Positions 14,723 to 22,244 of a stretch of DNA of 23,691 nucleotides are shown here, in pieces (the first letter of the stretch is position 1; each line of letters opens with the position of its first letter). Below the pieces are notes generated by a model that was not told the DNA's origin, searched no databases, and worked only from the letters and a program-made list of their open reading frames with translations. The stretch spans positions 1 to 23,691 of IMG/VR virus record IMGVR_UViG_3300014501_000188; one strand, written 5' to 3'. The position numbers and the translations under genes were made by a program. This DNA is from a virus.

Positions 14723-14998
14723 ATGCATACGATTTGGAAGTTTCCGCTCACGATTACGGATGAGTTCGATATGGTTTTGCCGGAAGGTGCAACCTTTCTG
14801 AGTGCCCAGCTTCAGAACAATGAGCCCATGGCATGGTTTCTACTTGACCCGGCTGCACCGATGGTCACAACGCCCTTCCGTATCGCCGGAACTGGGCATC
14901 CAGTGCCAGATCACGATAGGCTTCGCTACCTTACGACCTTCCAGAAGGATGGTCTTGTTTGGCACCTGTTTAGGGTGTTGATTTCTTCAAAGGGCTAA
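14723..14998 (+). CDS. Small conserved phage protein, DUF7352-like
   Basis: This 91-residue beta protein opens with HTIWKFPLTI and has PEGATFLSAQLQNNEPMAWF (about 20-39), IAGTGHPVP (53-61) and a C-terminal VWHLFRVL. I recall this pattern from small phage proteins grouped as DUF7352; it has no known function. The family is often found as a stray accessory gene in phages, so its place here need not mean a tail role. It is the last gene before a pair of hairpins that end this part of the operon. Confidence 0.6.
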   Translation: MHTIWKFPLTITDEFDMVLPEGATFLSAQLQNNEPMAWFLLDPAAPMVTTPFRIAGTGHPVPDHDRLRYLTTFQKDGLVWHLFRVLISSKG

Positions 14999-15022
14999 GT
15001 AACTCATTCACTTATCACTTAT

Positions 15023-15088
15023 GGCACCGGGTTTGCCCGTTGCCGCGACTCACTTCGCCCAGCTTTTTCGCGTGGGCATTTTGTTTTA
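15023..15088 (+). terminator. Hairpin pair and probable terminator before the major tail gene
   Basis: Two hairpins lie in the 131-base gap. The first (15023-15044) pairs GGCACCGGG with CCCGTTGCC with one mismatch. The second (15057-15077) pairs GCCCA with TGGGC around an 11-base loop and is followed by ATTTTGTTTTA, the better terminator candidate. Confidence 0.6.
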
Positions 15089-15102
15089 ATGCTTATGCAC
15101 GC

Positions 15103-15117
15103 TAGGCGAAAAGCCTA
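15103..15117 (+). other. Small hairpin just before the major tail gene's ribosome binding site
   Basis: TAGGC and GCCTA form a 5-pair stem around GAAAA. Its last base abuts AAAGGA (15117-15122), the ribosome binding site of the major tail gene. It may mark or protect the mRNA 5' end; this is inference. Confidence 0.35.
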
Positions 15118-15129
15118 AAGGAATCTAAA

Positions 15130-16500
15130 ATGGCACAGCTATGGTCTTTACTCCAGCCAACTTTTGGGCTGGAATCTTTGTCGGCTTACGGTGTAGCGGT
15201 TTCGCCTACCGGGATGCTTTCATGCATCAAGGATGGCAGTTTCGATCTGGGGCCTGAACAGTCGCGGGAAACTTCCGGTACGGCAGGTTATGGGCTCTTG
15301 ACCCGTGATCTTTTGAACACTGAGCTTTCAAAAGGATCTTTCAAGTCCATGCTTGGCTATAGGGGCTTTGGATGGCTGATGAACTCCGGGCGCGGTGCAT
15401 ACTATCTGCTGCAGAATCCAACAGCGGGCGTTTACATTCACGTATGGGATTTGCTCCCGAACATTTCGAACGTAAACGAGGCCCAGTCTTATACATGCCA
15501 GTTGCTTGGCAATGACGGGGTTTCAATGCAGGCGAATGGTGTCGTGTTCGACGGCATCAAGATCGCTACGAGCCGCACGAAGCAGCACGACGTCAGTGTG
15601 AGCATGTTCGGGAATGCGATGTCCCAAACCCTCTCACCGGCAGGAACGACGGAAAGCAACGTTCAGGTAATCACACTCACGGGAACGCCAACCGGCGGAA
15701 GCATTCAGCTTCTTGTTCAGGGATCGGTGATCGTGATTGCTTATAACGCGATTGCGTCCACCATCCAGACATCGATTCGGTTGCTTGGCAGTTTCTACAC
15801 GAACGCAACAGTTAGCGGTTCGATGGGTGGGCCCTGGACGGTCACGACCCCCGCTAGCACTGGCACGGAAGGGTATGGCCCAGTTCCCAAGTTCCAAGTC
15901 AATTATTCCGGACTAACGGGCGGAACTTCACCAACGGCTACGGTGGGAGTGACGACCGTTGGCGGCTACACGATGACGCCCGACATCACCGCGCAGCCTA
16001 CGGACTTATCGGTTCAGTTCTCTTCGACCTACGCAGGGCTCGATAGCGCGCCAAAGGCTACATCTTCGCTCTTTACGACCGATTTCGATTTTGGCCCTAT
16101 TCTGGACCAGATATGGACGCAAACAGCGGGGCTCTCTTCGCCTCAGTATCTAGCTCAAAAGAAAGCCGCTGACATTAAGGACATGATCACGGTGAACATG
16201 GCCTACGATACTGATGCGCAAAGTGTTGTTCAAAACCTGATGACATTCTCTCAGGCAGGGATTCCTACGCCGATGTTCTTGCGAGGGCTGTTCCAGGGAC
16301 CTCTAATTCCAACAACCGCCTACTACAACACGATCCAAGTCGATATGGCTTGTATCGTGACATGGAAGGCCATGAAGGACTCTGATGGCAACATTTGGGG
16401 TGTGGACTTCGAATGCAATGCCCGGTATGACGCGGGAAGTGGTCTGTTTACCCGGGTGAGGTTGATCAACAACGTTCCCGACTATAACACGAGCTTCTAG
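15130..16500 (+). CDS. Major tail protein (tail tube) with Ig-like insertion
   Basis: This is the likely subunit of the tail tube hexamer stack. It is 456 residues and lies before the tail assembly chaperone and tape measure, with its own ribosome binding site and terminators on both sides, as expected for an abundant product. Residues about 1-170 and 285-456 form the tube domain. Between them, residues about 175-281 match the Ig-like beta module common on phage tail proteins: VQVITLTGTPTGGSIQL, then VIAYNAIASTIQTSIRLLG, then VNYSGLTGGTSPTATV. Such modules usually sit on the outside of the tail and may bind sugars or the cell surface. Placing the module inside the chain rather than at the C-terminus is less usual. 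The tube role is inferred from gene order and fold pattern. Confidence 0.82.
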   Translation: MAQLWSLLQPTFGLESLSAYGVAVSPTGMLSCIKDGSFDLGPEQSRETSGTAGYGLLTRDLLNTELSKGSFKSMLGYRGFGWLMNSGRGAYYLLQNPTAGVYIHVWDLLPNISNVNEAQSYTCQLLGNDGVSMQANGVVFDGIKIATSRTKQHDVSVSMFGNAMSQTLSPAGTTESNVQVITLTGTPTGGSIQLLVQGSVIVIAYNAIASTIQTSIRLLGSFYTNATVSGSMGGPWTVTTPASTGTEGYGPVPKFQVNYSGLTGGTSPTATVGVTTVGGYTMTPDITAQPTDLSVQFSSTYAGLDSAPKATSSLFTTDFDFGPILDQIWTQTAGLSSPQYLAQKKAADIKDMITVNMAYDTDAQSVVQNLMTFSQAGIPTPMFLRGLFQGPLIPTTAYYNTIQVDMACIVTWKAMKDSDGNIWGVDFECNARYDAGSGLFTRVRLINNVPDYNTSF

Positions 16501-16553
16501 GCCCCTGCGACCTATTCAACCAAGAGGATTTATCCCTTAAACGACCCACTTTC

Positions 16554-16596
16554 GCCTCGTTTCCACTCTTGGAAGCGGGGCCATTTTTGCTTTTAG
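16554..16596 (+). terminator. Rho-independent terminator after the major tail gene
   Basis: A 12-pair stem (GCCTCGTTTCCA with TGGAAGCGGGGC, two G-T pairs) with a CTCT loop is followed by CATTTTTGCTTTTA. It lies between the major tail gene and the tail chaperone gene. Confidence 0.85.
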
Positions 16597-16608
16597 GAAC
16601 CTTATTTT

Positions 16609-17010
16609 ATGCCCTCCATTTTAGAATTGCAGAATCATGTTCGTTCAGTCACGGTTACCGTGCGGGGAATCAAGATCACCCTTGAGGAGTATTTGTTTGC
16701 CGACACGAAGGAAAAGTACAAGGTTATCGGGGAAGCGGAGGCGGTGTACAGCGGCACGCCGAACTCTTCCGCGAATGCAAGTGAAGTTCTGGCGATGGAC
16801 GATGCAGTTAGGGACCTGTATGCAAAGCGCGTATGCTCAAGGGTGAAGTCGTGGGATATTACTGATGCCAAAGGCAAACCTGTTGATTTGACGCCGAAAG
16901 CTATTGCCGCATCGGACGTCCCTTTTGAACTGATGCGCGATCTGCTTCCAGCGCTCACAATGGTGCCCATCGTCCCGGAAGGGAGCGCCTCGCCCTCGAA
17001 CGGTTCTTAA
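16609..17010 (+). CDS. Tail assembly chaperone, short form
   Basis: This 133-residue protein sits directly between the major tail gene and the tape measure, the place of gpG-type chaperones, which coat the tape measure while the tube forms. It opens with beta strands (SVTVTVRGIKITLEEYLF). Helices follow, with DDAVRDLYAKRVCSRVKSWD and SDVPFELMRDLLPALTM, ending in a Ser/Pro-rich tail. The last 82 bases overlap a second open frame in the -1 register, just as in phages that make a long chaperone by frameshifting. Family recognised by position and layout, not by a diagnostic motif. Confidence 0.7.
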   Translation: MPSILELQNHVRSVTVTVRGIKITLEEYLFADTKEKYKVIGEAEAVYSGTPNSSANASEVLAMDDAVRDLYAKRVCSRVKSWDITDAKGKPVDLTPKAIAASDVPFELMRDLLPALTMVPIVPEGSASPSNGS

Positions 17011-17246
17011 CGAATCTGAAGCGAGGTGTCGAGGCTTGGGTTGTAGATGGTCCATGCCCTATTTATTGCCCGGATTGGGTCCGGGCAGTGATGGTATGCA
17101 ATGAGCATCCACGCGATATTCCTTATTTTTGGGGCGTTCCTGACCCTGACAACCCGCAATGGGGGCCCATCGTTTTGGACTTCCTCAACGCCTACAGACA
17201 CGCCCAATACGAAGCCGACAAAGCCACTGAGCCAGGAAATAAGTAA
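16929..17246 (+). CDS. Probable -1 frameshift extension of the tail assembly chaperone
   Basis: A frame in the -1 register is open from 16929 to the TAA at 17244, which abuts the tape-measure ATG. It overlaps the chaperone end by 82 bases and has no ATG or GTG until 17088-17091, so independent translation would give only about 51 residues. It reads as normal protein: ERFLTNLKRGVEAWVVDG, CPDWVRAVMVCNEHPRD, then PYFWGVPDPDNPQWGP and VLDFLNAYRHAQYEADK. Slippage near 16974-16980 would give a fusion of about 212 residues, like gpGT. No textbook slippery heptamer is visible; C-CCG-GAA is the best candidate, and only its P-site codon re-pairs well. Reinitiation or an unusual start (CTG at 17016) are alternatives. 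Confidence 0.6.
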   Translation, partial: TDARSASSAHNGAHRPGRERLALERFLTNLKRGVEAWVVDGPCPIYCPDWVRAVMVCNEHPRDIPYFWGVPDPDNPQWGPIVLDFLNAYRHAQYEADKATEPGNK

Positions 17247-20200
17247 ATGCCCGTAACTGAATTCGAAACAATCTATACCGGGAATGCCACGCAATTCGTT
17301 GCAACGCATGAAAAGGTTACGGCATTGCAGGAGGAGTTTGTAAAATCTTCCAAGGCTGCGGCGGATTCGTTCTCTTCTGCCAAGTCGGTAACGGCATATA
17401 AAGAGATCGAAGGTGCGGCCGCAAAGGCAGCGACGGTCCAAACGGCGGCGTCAGCCAAAGTCAAAGAGGCGCAGATTGCAGCGACGGCAACAGTCAAGGC
17501 TGCCCAACTTCAAAGCGATGCAGCGATCAAGGCTTCCGATACTCAGTTAGAATCTACGAAGCTTAGGTCTGCTTCAAGAATCAAGGCTGCCAAACTTGCG
17601 GCCAATGCGGAGATCGTGGCTTCTGAGAACGCAGCGGCATCGAAGATCGAAGCAACTCAGCTAAGAATCGAGGCTTCCGAAAAGGCGTCACTGGCGCGAA
17701 GGGAGGCGGCACAACTTAGAGCGCAACAGCGTGCAAGTTCTTGGAGTGCGAAGGGCCGGGCGATAGGCACCGTCGGTAGTGCCATGACGATGGGGGTTAC
17801 GCTTCCCGGGGCGGCCATCATTGGCTATTCCATGAAGGCGGCGATGGACTTCGAGCAGGAACTAGCCACAGTTCAGCGCCTTACCGGGCTCAGCGGCGCT
17901 TCGCTTGATGCCTTCGGCGAAAAGCTAAAGAAGCTTTCTGAGCAGATCCCGCATAGCGCAAAGGAACTTGCGGATACAGCTGGGCTGTCGGCTCAAATGG
18001 GCGTTCCGGCCGATCAGCTTGTTAGCTGGACCGAGATGGTCATGCGGCTAAAGGATACGAGCAAGGGGTTAAAAGATGTTAACGAGCTTGTCATGGACAC
18101 CACGAAGTTCATGCAGGCGATGGGTATTCTTAAAACTGCCGAGAACCTAAAGAATATCGGCTCGATTCTTATTTCATTGCAGCCCGTCGGTGCTACGACT
18201 GAGGGCGAGATTCTTAGTCTCGCGCAGGCTAGTGCAGGGCTTGGCCACGCGATGGGCTTGACTGCACCTCAGATACTAGCGTGGTCCAATGCTTTAGCGG
18301 CCGTTGGCGTTCACTCCGAATCAGGCGCTACCTCTATTGGACGGGTAATGATCTCTATCGATAAGTCGGTTCGGTCTGGATCCAAGCAACTACAACTATT
18401 CGCCCACCTTTCGAGCATGACTGCGAAGCAGTTCACGGAGGCTTGGAAGACTGCGCCTTCTCAGACGATGGCGGCGATTATCGACGGCCTTTCAGGACTC
18501 AAGAAAGCAGGCGGCGATGTAGAAGGTGCTCTTGGCACGATGAGCAATCGCGGCGGCGCTGCGGCGATTCGAATGATGTCCAATCTATTGCCGCTTATCA
18601 ATAATGCTGGCGGGGCATCGGATGCGTTGCGGCAGTCACTTGACCATGCTTCAACCGCTCAAAACAAACAGAACGATATCGTAGCAAAGTCGGCGCCCGT
18701 TTACGCGACGACCGAATCTAAGATGAAGATTCTGAGAGACCAGGCCGAGAATATAGCGATTACCTTGGGCGGCGATTTCAACCAGGCGTTCAAGGATGCG
18801 GCCCCGCTCATCAAAGACGTTCTCAACAAGGTCGATGATGCGGTTAAGGCATTTAGCAAGATGCCGCCTGAGCAGAAAAAGGTTGTTGAAGAGTTTGCGC
18901 TTCTGGCGTTTGCGATTGGGCCTATGGCTACGCTGACATCGAAGGTGATAGGGCTTTATGGTGCGCTTGCTAAGCTAACGGGCCTCGCGATAGGGGACGG
19001 TGCTTTTGGCGGCTTCCTGAAAGCGCTTGGTGTAGGTGCAGGCGGTGCGGCTGCTGGGCTGTTTCTTGCCGGAAACAGCGGCGGAACGGACGAGTACGAC
19101 AGCATACACGCATACGAGCGGGCGCAACAGAATGCGGCCGATAAAGCCGCTGGGCGTTCGCAGACTTTTGGGGCTCTCCCGCCAATGGACGCGAAGGGAA
19201 TCAAAGATAAGCATGACCGCACATTGGCGGAATACTACTTATCGATTCGCAACAATCAGCCCTATGCGGCGGCGCTTGGCGGCTTAGAGAAATCCATGGC
19301 CCAATCGCCAGACGGCACATTCAATTATGGTCCCCCATTTGGCAATGTATATCCGAAAGACTACTTCGCGGGCAAGAAGATCGAAGAAGCTTATCAAAAG
19401 ACGCTAAGGCCTGCATCGACGGAGCATTACGGCCCGTTTAGCCCCGATGTCGCTAACAATCCTGCCTTCAACCTTCGCAGTGCAAGAGGAGGCGGCTTGG
19501 CACCAGGAACGATCATCAAAGACGACGGAACAATTGTTCCGCCAAGTGCTTTAAGTCGAATCCCCTATCTGTCGGATTTTTCTGGTTCCATCGGCCCAGG
19601 TGGCAGTCGTGGGGACTCGGCATTTGTAAACAAGATCGCAGGCGATATGGCCAAACCGCCAAAGAAGCATAAGAAAACCGATGCCGAAAAAGATGCAGAA
19701 GAGATCAAGCAAAGGATTGAGGATCAGAGGCGCGAAGTCGCCGCAAACAAGACTCCGCTTGAAGCCGATAAATATTCACTGACCACTTACGGCGTCCCTT
19801 ATTCGAAGCTGCCAAAGGGCAGCGACAAGCGCAAGGACGTTGGACTTCATACGGACATTACCAACTCTGACGCCATGGACAAGGCGAACGAAGGCTGGGA
19901 GAAGTTCTGGGAAAAAGCGGTCGAGTATGCCGACAAGCAAAGAGAGAAGGCTGAAAAGAGCGCAGAGTCTGTAGACAAGGCGAACGATTCTTGGTTGAAG
20001 ATCTTCGACAAGGCTGCTGAGGAAGGCACGAAGCTTAACGACAAAGCCAAGGAAAAGGCCGATAAAGCCGTTGAGGAGTGGGATAAAGCATTCACGAAGG
20101 GATACGAGAGCGGCGAGAAACTCCAAGAAAAACAGGCCGAAGATTGGTCCAAGTATCTTGAAAAGAGCACTGAAGCGGCCCAAAAGCTATACGACGAAAA

Positions 20201-20867
20201 GCTAAAAACCTACGAGGATAAGGTTAAAGCGTTCTCATCGGACCTTACCGGTTCCTTCATGCAGGTTGTGGAGCATGTGGAGGTCCACGGCGGCCACGGG
20301 CTAGGGAAGGATATCGGCCAAACCGCGAACCAGTTCGCTAGAAATCAGGGCAATAAGTTCTTGTCCGATAAGCTTCAGGGCGGATTGGAGAAAGTGACGG
20401 GCGGCCTGTTTGGCGGAAAGCCGAAAGACCCAGTAGCGGCCCAAAACCTCAATACGAGTTGGCTTGAAAAGAACACTCAGGCATTAATTCAGCTTATCAA
20501 CTCGTTAACGGGTGGTTCCGGCTACGATGGCACGGGCCTTCCTGGCGTGCCGGGTCTTCCTGGTCTTGGAATCCCAAGCATCATTGGCAGCGGCGGTGGG
20601 CCACTCGGTAACGGCGGCGGCGGTCTCTTGAGTTCGCTATTTGGCCTTGCGGGGGGCGCGGGCGCTGGAGTAAGCGGTTCGGCGGTTGCGGCGGCATTGC
20701 CAGGTGTTGGCATCCTTGGGGCGTCCGACAGGCCTCACGTGACCAACAACACGACGACCGTCAATCACAACTACACAACCCCTAGAACCCAGAACGCGAG
20801 GACCGACGCACAAGCGGCGGCGAATACCCATAAATCCATCAAGAGGGTTATTGGAAAGGCAGGATAG
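17247..20867 (+). CDS. Tail tape measure protein
   Basis: This 1206-residue protein sets tail length and is ejected with DNA. Residues about 45-165 are a long Ala/Lys/Glu-rich coiled coil (repeats such as AAKLAANAEI and ASKIEATQLRIEASEKA). Residues about 175-540 match the TP901-type tape-measure core: AMDFEQELATVQRLTGLS, then ETAGLSAQMGV-like and GVHSESGATSIGRVM segments. Residues about 555-612 are hydrophobic and may insert in the host membrane. Residues 878-985 hold three to four diverged Lys/Glu repeats starting with DKANEGW, DKANDSW and DKAVEEW. Near 1091-1150 there is a Gly-rich stretch with a collagen-like GLPGVPGLPGLG. At about 1.5 angstrom per residue, a family rule of thumb, the tail would be roughly 180 nm. 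No peptidase or lysozyme domain was seen. The start directly follows the chaperone stop. Confidence 0.92.
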   Translation: MPVTEFETIYTGNATQFVATHEKVTALQEEFVKSSKAAADSFSSAKSVTAYKEIEGAAAKAATVQTAASAKVKEAQIAATATVKAAQLQSDAAIKASDTQLESTKLRSASRIKAAKLAANAEIVASENAAASKIEATQLRIEASEKASLARREAAQLRAQQRASSWSAKGRAIGTVGSAMTMGVTLPGAAIIGYSMKAAMDFEQELATVQRLTGLSGASLDAFGEKLKKLSEQIPHSAKELADTAGLSAQMGVPADQLVSWTEMVMRLKDTSKGLKDVNELVMDTTKFMQAMGILKTAENLKNIGSILISLQPVGATTEGEILSLAQASAGLGHAMGLTAPQILAWSNALAAVGVHSESGATSIGRVMISIDKSVRSGSKQLQLFAHLSSMTAKQFTEAWKTAPSQTMAAIIDGLSGLKKAGGDVEGALGTMSNRGGAAAIRMMSNLLPLINNAGGASDALRQSLDHASTAQNKQNDIVAKSAPVYATTESKMKILRDQAENIAITLGGDFNQAFKDAAPLIKDVLNKVDDAVKAFSKMPPEQKKVVEEFALLAFAIGPMATLTSKVIGLYGALAKLTGLAIGDGAFGGFLKALGVGAGGAAAGLFLAGNSGGTDEYDSIHAYERAQQNAADKAAGRSQTFGALPPMDAKGIKDKHDRTLAEYYLSIRNNQPYAAALGGLEKSMAQSPDGTFNYGPPFGNVYPKDYFAGKKIEEAYQKTLRPASTEHYGPFSPDVANNPAFNLRSARGGGLAPGTIIKDDGTIVPPSALSRIPYLSDFSGSIGPGGSRGDSAFVNKIAGDMAKPPKKHKKTDAEKDAEEIKQRIEDQRREVAANKTPLEADKYSLTTYGVPYSKLPKGSDKRKDVGLHTDITNSDAMDKANEGWEKFWEKAVEYADKQREKAEKSAESVDKANDSWLKIFDKAAEEGTKLNDKAKEKADKAVEEWDKAFTKGYESGEKLQEKQAEDWSKYLEKSTEAAQKLYDEKLKTYEDKVKAFSSDLTGSFMQVVEHVEVHGGHGLGKDIGQTANQFARNQGNKFLSDKLQGGLEKVTGGLFGGKPKDPVAAQNLNTSWLEKNTQALIQLINSLTGGSGYDGTGLPGVPGLPGLGIPSIIGSGGGPLGNGGGGLLSSLFGLAGGAGAGVSGSAVAAALPGVGILGASDRPHVTNNTTTVNHNYTTPRTQNARTDAQAAANTHKSIKRVIGKAG

Positions 20868-20892
20868 GATTTTTCAGTTAGGAGAAACAAAA

Positions 20893-21408
20893 ATGACAAG
20901 ACGTAACTTTTTCAGCGCCACATTTGGCGCGCTATTTGCCACTGCGGCGGCGGTTGTTGGGGCGAAGGTGCCAGATACCGGATGGTCCAGATTTAAGCCG
21001 TTAAAGGCATATCGTGGCTCGACGCATGTTTTGATTGAAGGCGCGACGCTTAGCCGCGCGACGGTTCGGGATGAATACACATTCAATTTTGCCCGCAAAA
21101 CTTTTGAAGGGGAGTTTCTTCACATAATGGCCGACAGTCACGCGTTTGCTAAGGTGATCTTTTGTCACTCTCTCAGCGGCAAGCGTGAAGAATTCATATT
21201 GGACTGTTACGACTTTGGCAACATGATTCCGCGAACGCTATCAGTTGAAGAATTTGAAGCACGGAATGGCATTATTCTCGATGGAGATGGTGTATGGAGT
21301 GCGTCTGCGGAGGATGCGGCGGCAATGCAGCGAGACAAGGCGCTAGATGAAGCGAGAGACGCGCTCAATAAGCTCATTGGCCAAATGAAGCCACTTCCAC
21401 AGGTTTAA
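20893..21408 (+). CDS. Unknown protein with a twin-arginine-type signal
   Basis: This 171-residue protein begins MTRRNFFSATFGALFATAAA, with two Arg, Phe and a hydrophobic run ending near VVGAKV: the look of a Tat export signal or a signal anchor. I chose the ATG at 20893 because AGGAG lies 8 bases upstream; an upstream TTG at 20851 would bury the signal and overlap the tape-measure gene. The mature part is mixed alpha/beta, with a Cys in VIFCHSLSG and another in ILDCYDFG, and a helical Lys/Asp/Glu C-terminus. No family is recognised. It sits between the tape measure and the distal tail gene. It could act at the host envelope during infection or be a virion tip part. Confidence 0.6.
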   Translation: MTRRNFFSATFGALFATAAAVVGAKVPDTGWSRFKPLKAYRGSTHVLIEGATLSRATVRDEYTFNFARKTFEGEFLHIMADSHAFAKVIFCHSLSGKREEFILDCYDFGNMIPRTLSVEEFEARNGIILDGDGVWSASAEDAAAMQRDKALDEARDALNKLIGQMKPLPQV

Positions 21409-21411
21409 CCC

Positions 21412-22236
21412 ATGATAGTCGATAACGTTGTTTTATCTCCCAGCTGGGTAACCGGTTGGGAGCGGGAATTTGTGATGGAGTCGGCGATTGCGGACGTGGC
21501 ATCGGGGGCGAGCTACGCGAGGCAGCGGTGGCCTTATCCAAAGCGTCAGTTCGTGATTCCTTACGGGAACATGAGATTTGACGCGAGTGCTTCGCCGAAC
21601 TCGCCCAGCGTCGGCGAGCTTTCCAGCTTTATCATGCGCCGCGGCGGCAATGCGCGGGGTTTTTTGGCCTGGGATTTGTATGACTGCCTCCTGAATGCGG
21701 TCCAGATCGGGATTGGTGATGGAAGCACGGAGCAGTTCCAGATCATCCAGCCTTTTGGGGATGCATTCAACTCGTTTAACAGGACCATTTACCATCCAGT
21801 GCCGAGCGGAACGGATGTGCCGGGCCAGATCGTGGTTTCTGCAGGCGGCAACACAACCGCGCCCATGACGGTAACGGTAAACGCTGTTGCGAAGACTGAG
21901 AATACCGATTACGCCGTCGATTACGCCGCTGTGCTGTCCACCTGGCTTACCGGAACCACTTACGGGCTTGCGGACTATGTGACCCTCAACGGTGTTCGCT
22001 ACGTGTCGCTTACGGCTGGAAATGTTGGCAATACACCATCTTCATCCCCTAGTGATTGGGCGGTTTCCACCTTTGGGCTGATGACATTCTTTACGGCTCC
22101 TGGCAACGCCGACGCGATTCTGGTTACCTGTTTGGCTTACACGCCCGTTAGGTTCACTGACGATAAAATATCGATGGACGCGGATTCCATTTCAGTGAAA
22201 TCCAACGTGAGCCTGATCGAACTGTTTTACTCCTAG
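21412..22236 (+). CDS. Distal tail protein, DUF2460 / GTA gp12-like, with CBM-like insert
   Basis: This 274-residue protein has the family marks of DUF2460 (TIGR02217): an N-terminal WVTGWEREFV and YARQRWPYPKRQF, then ELSSFIMRRGGNARGFLAWD (about 70-89) and a C-terminal AYTPVRFTDDKISMDADS. In gene transfer agents and related siphoviruses this protein forms the distal ring between tape measure and hub. Residues about 177-216 are an added module, TWLTGTTYGLADYVTLNG, then YVSLTAGNVGNTPSSSPSDW, spaced like family 5/12 carbohydrate-binding modules. A similar module is in the next gene. The gene starts three bases after its neighbour and precedes the hub gene, as in GTAs. Confidence 0.8.
   Translation: MIVDNVVLSPSWVTGWEREFVMESAIADVASGASYARQRWPYPKRQFVIPYGNMRFDASASPNSPSVGELSSFIMRRGGNARGFLAWDLYDCLLNAVQIGIGDGSTEQFQIIQPFGDAFNSFNRTIYHPVPSGTDVPGQIVVSAGGNTTAPMTVTVNAVAKTENTDYAVDYAAVLSTWLTGTTYGLADYVTLNGVRYVSLTAGNVGNTPSSSPSDWAVSTFGLMTFFTAPGNADAILVTCLAYTPVRFTDDKISMDADSISVKSNVSLIELFYS
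21940..22062 (+). repeat. First copy of a carbohydrate-binding-like module
   Basis: This coding segment is related in protein and partly in DNA (shared TGGCTTACCGG) to 22934-23064 in the next gene. Key positions are TWLTG, YV, Y-x-SL, GN-x-GNTP and a final W. Confidence 0.6.
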
Positions 22237-22244
22237 AGGGTTTT

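Noticed and set aside
17007-17441. 144-codon open frame on the - strand
   Set aside because: It lies opposite the frameshift extension and the tape-measure start, is Arg/Cys/Leu-rich like typical antisense shadows, and runs against a wholly + strand operon.
20851-20892. TTG start giving 14 more residues to the Tat-type protein
   Set aside because: The ATG at 20893 has a good AGGAG, puts the RR signal at the very N-terminus and avoids overlap with the tape-measure gene.
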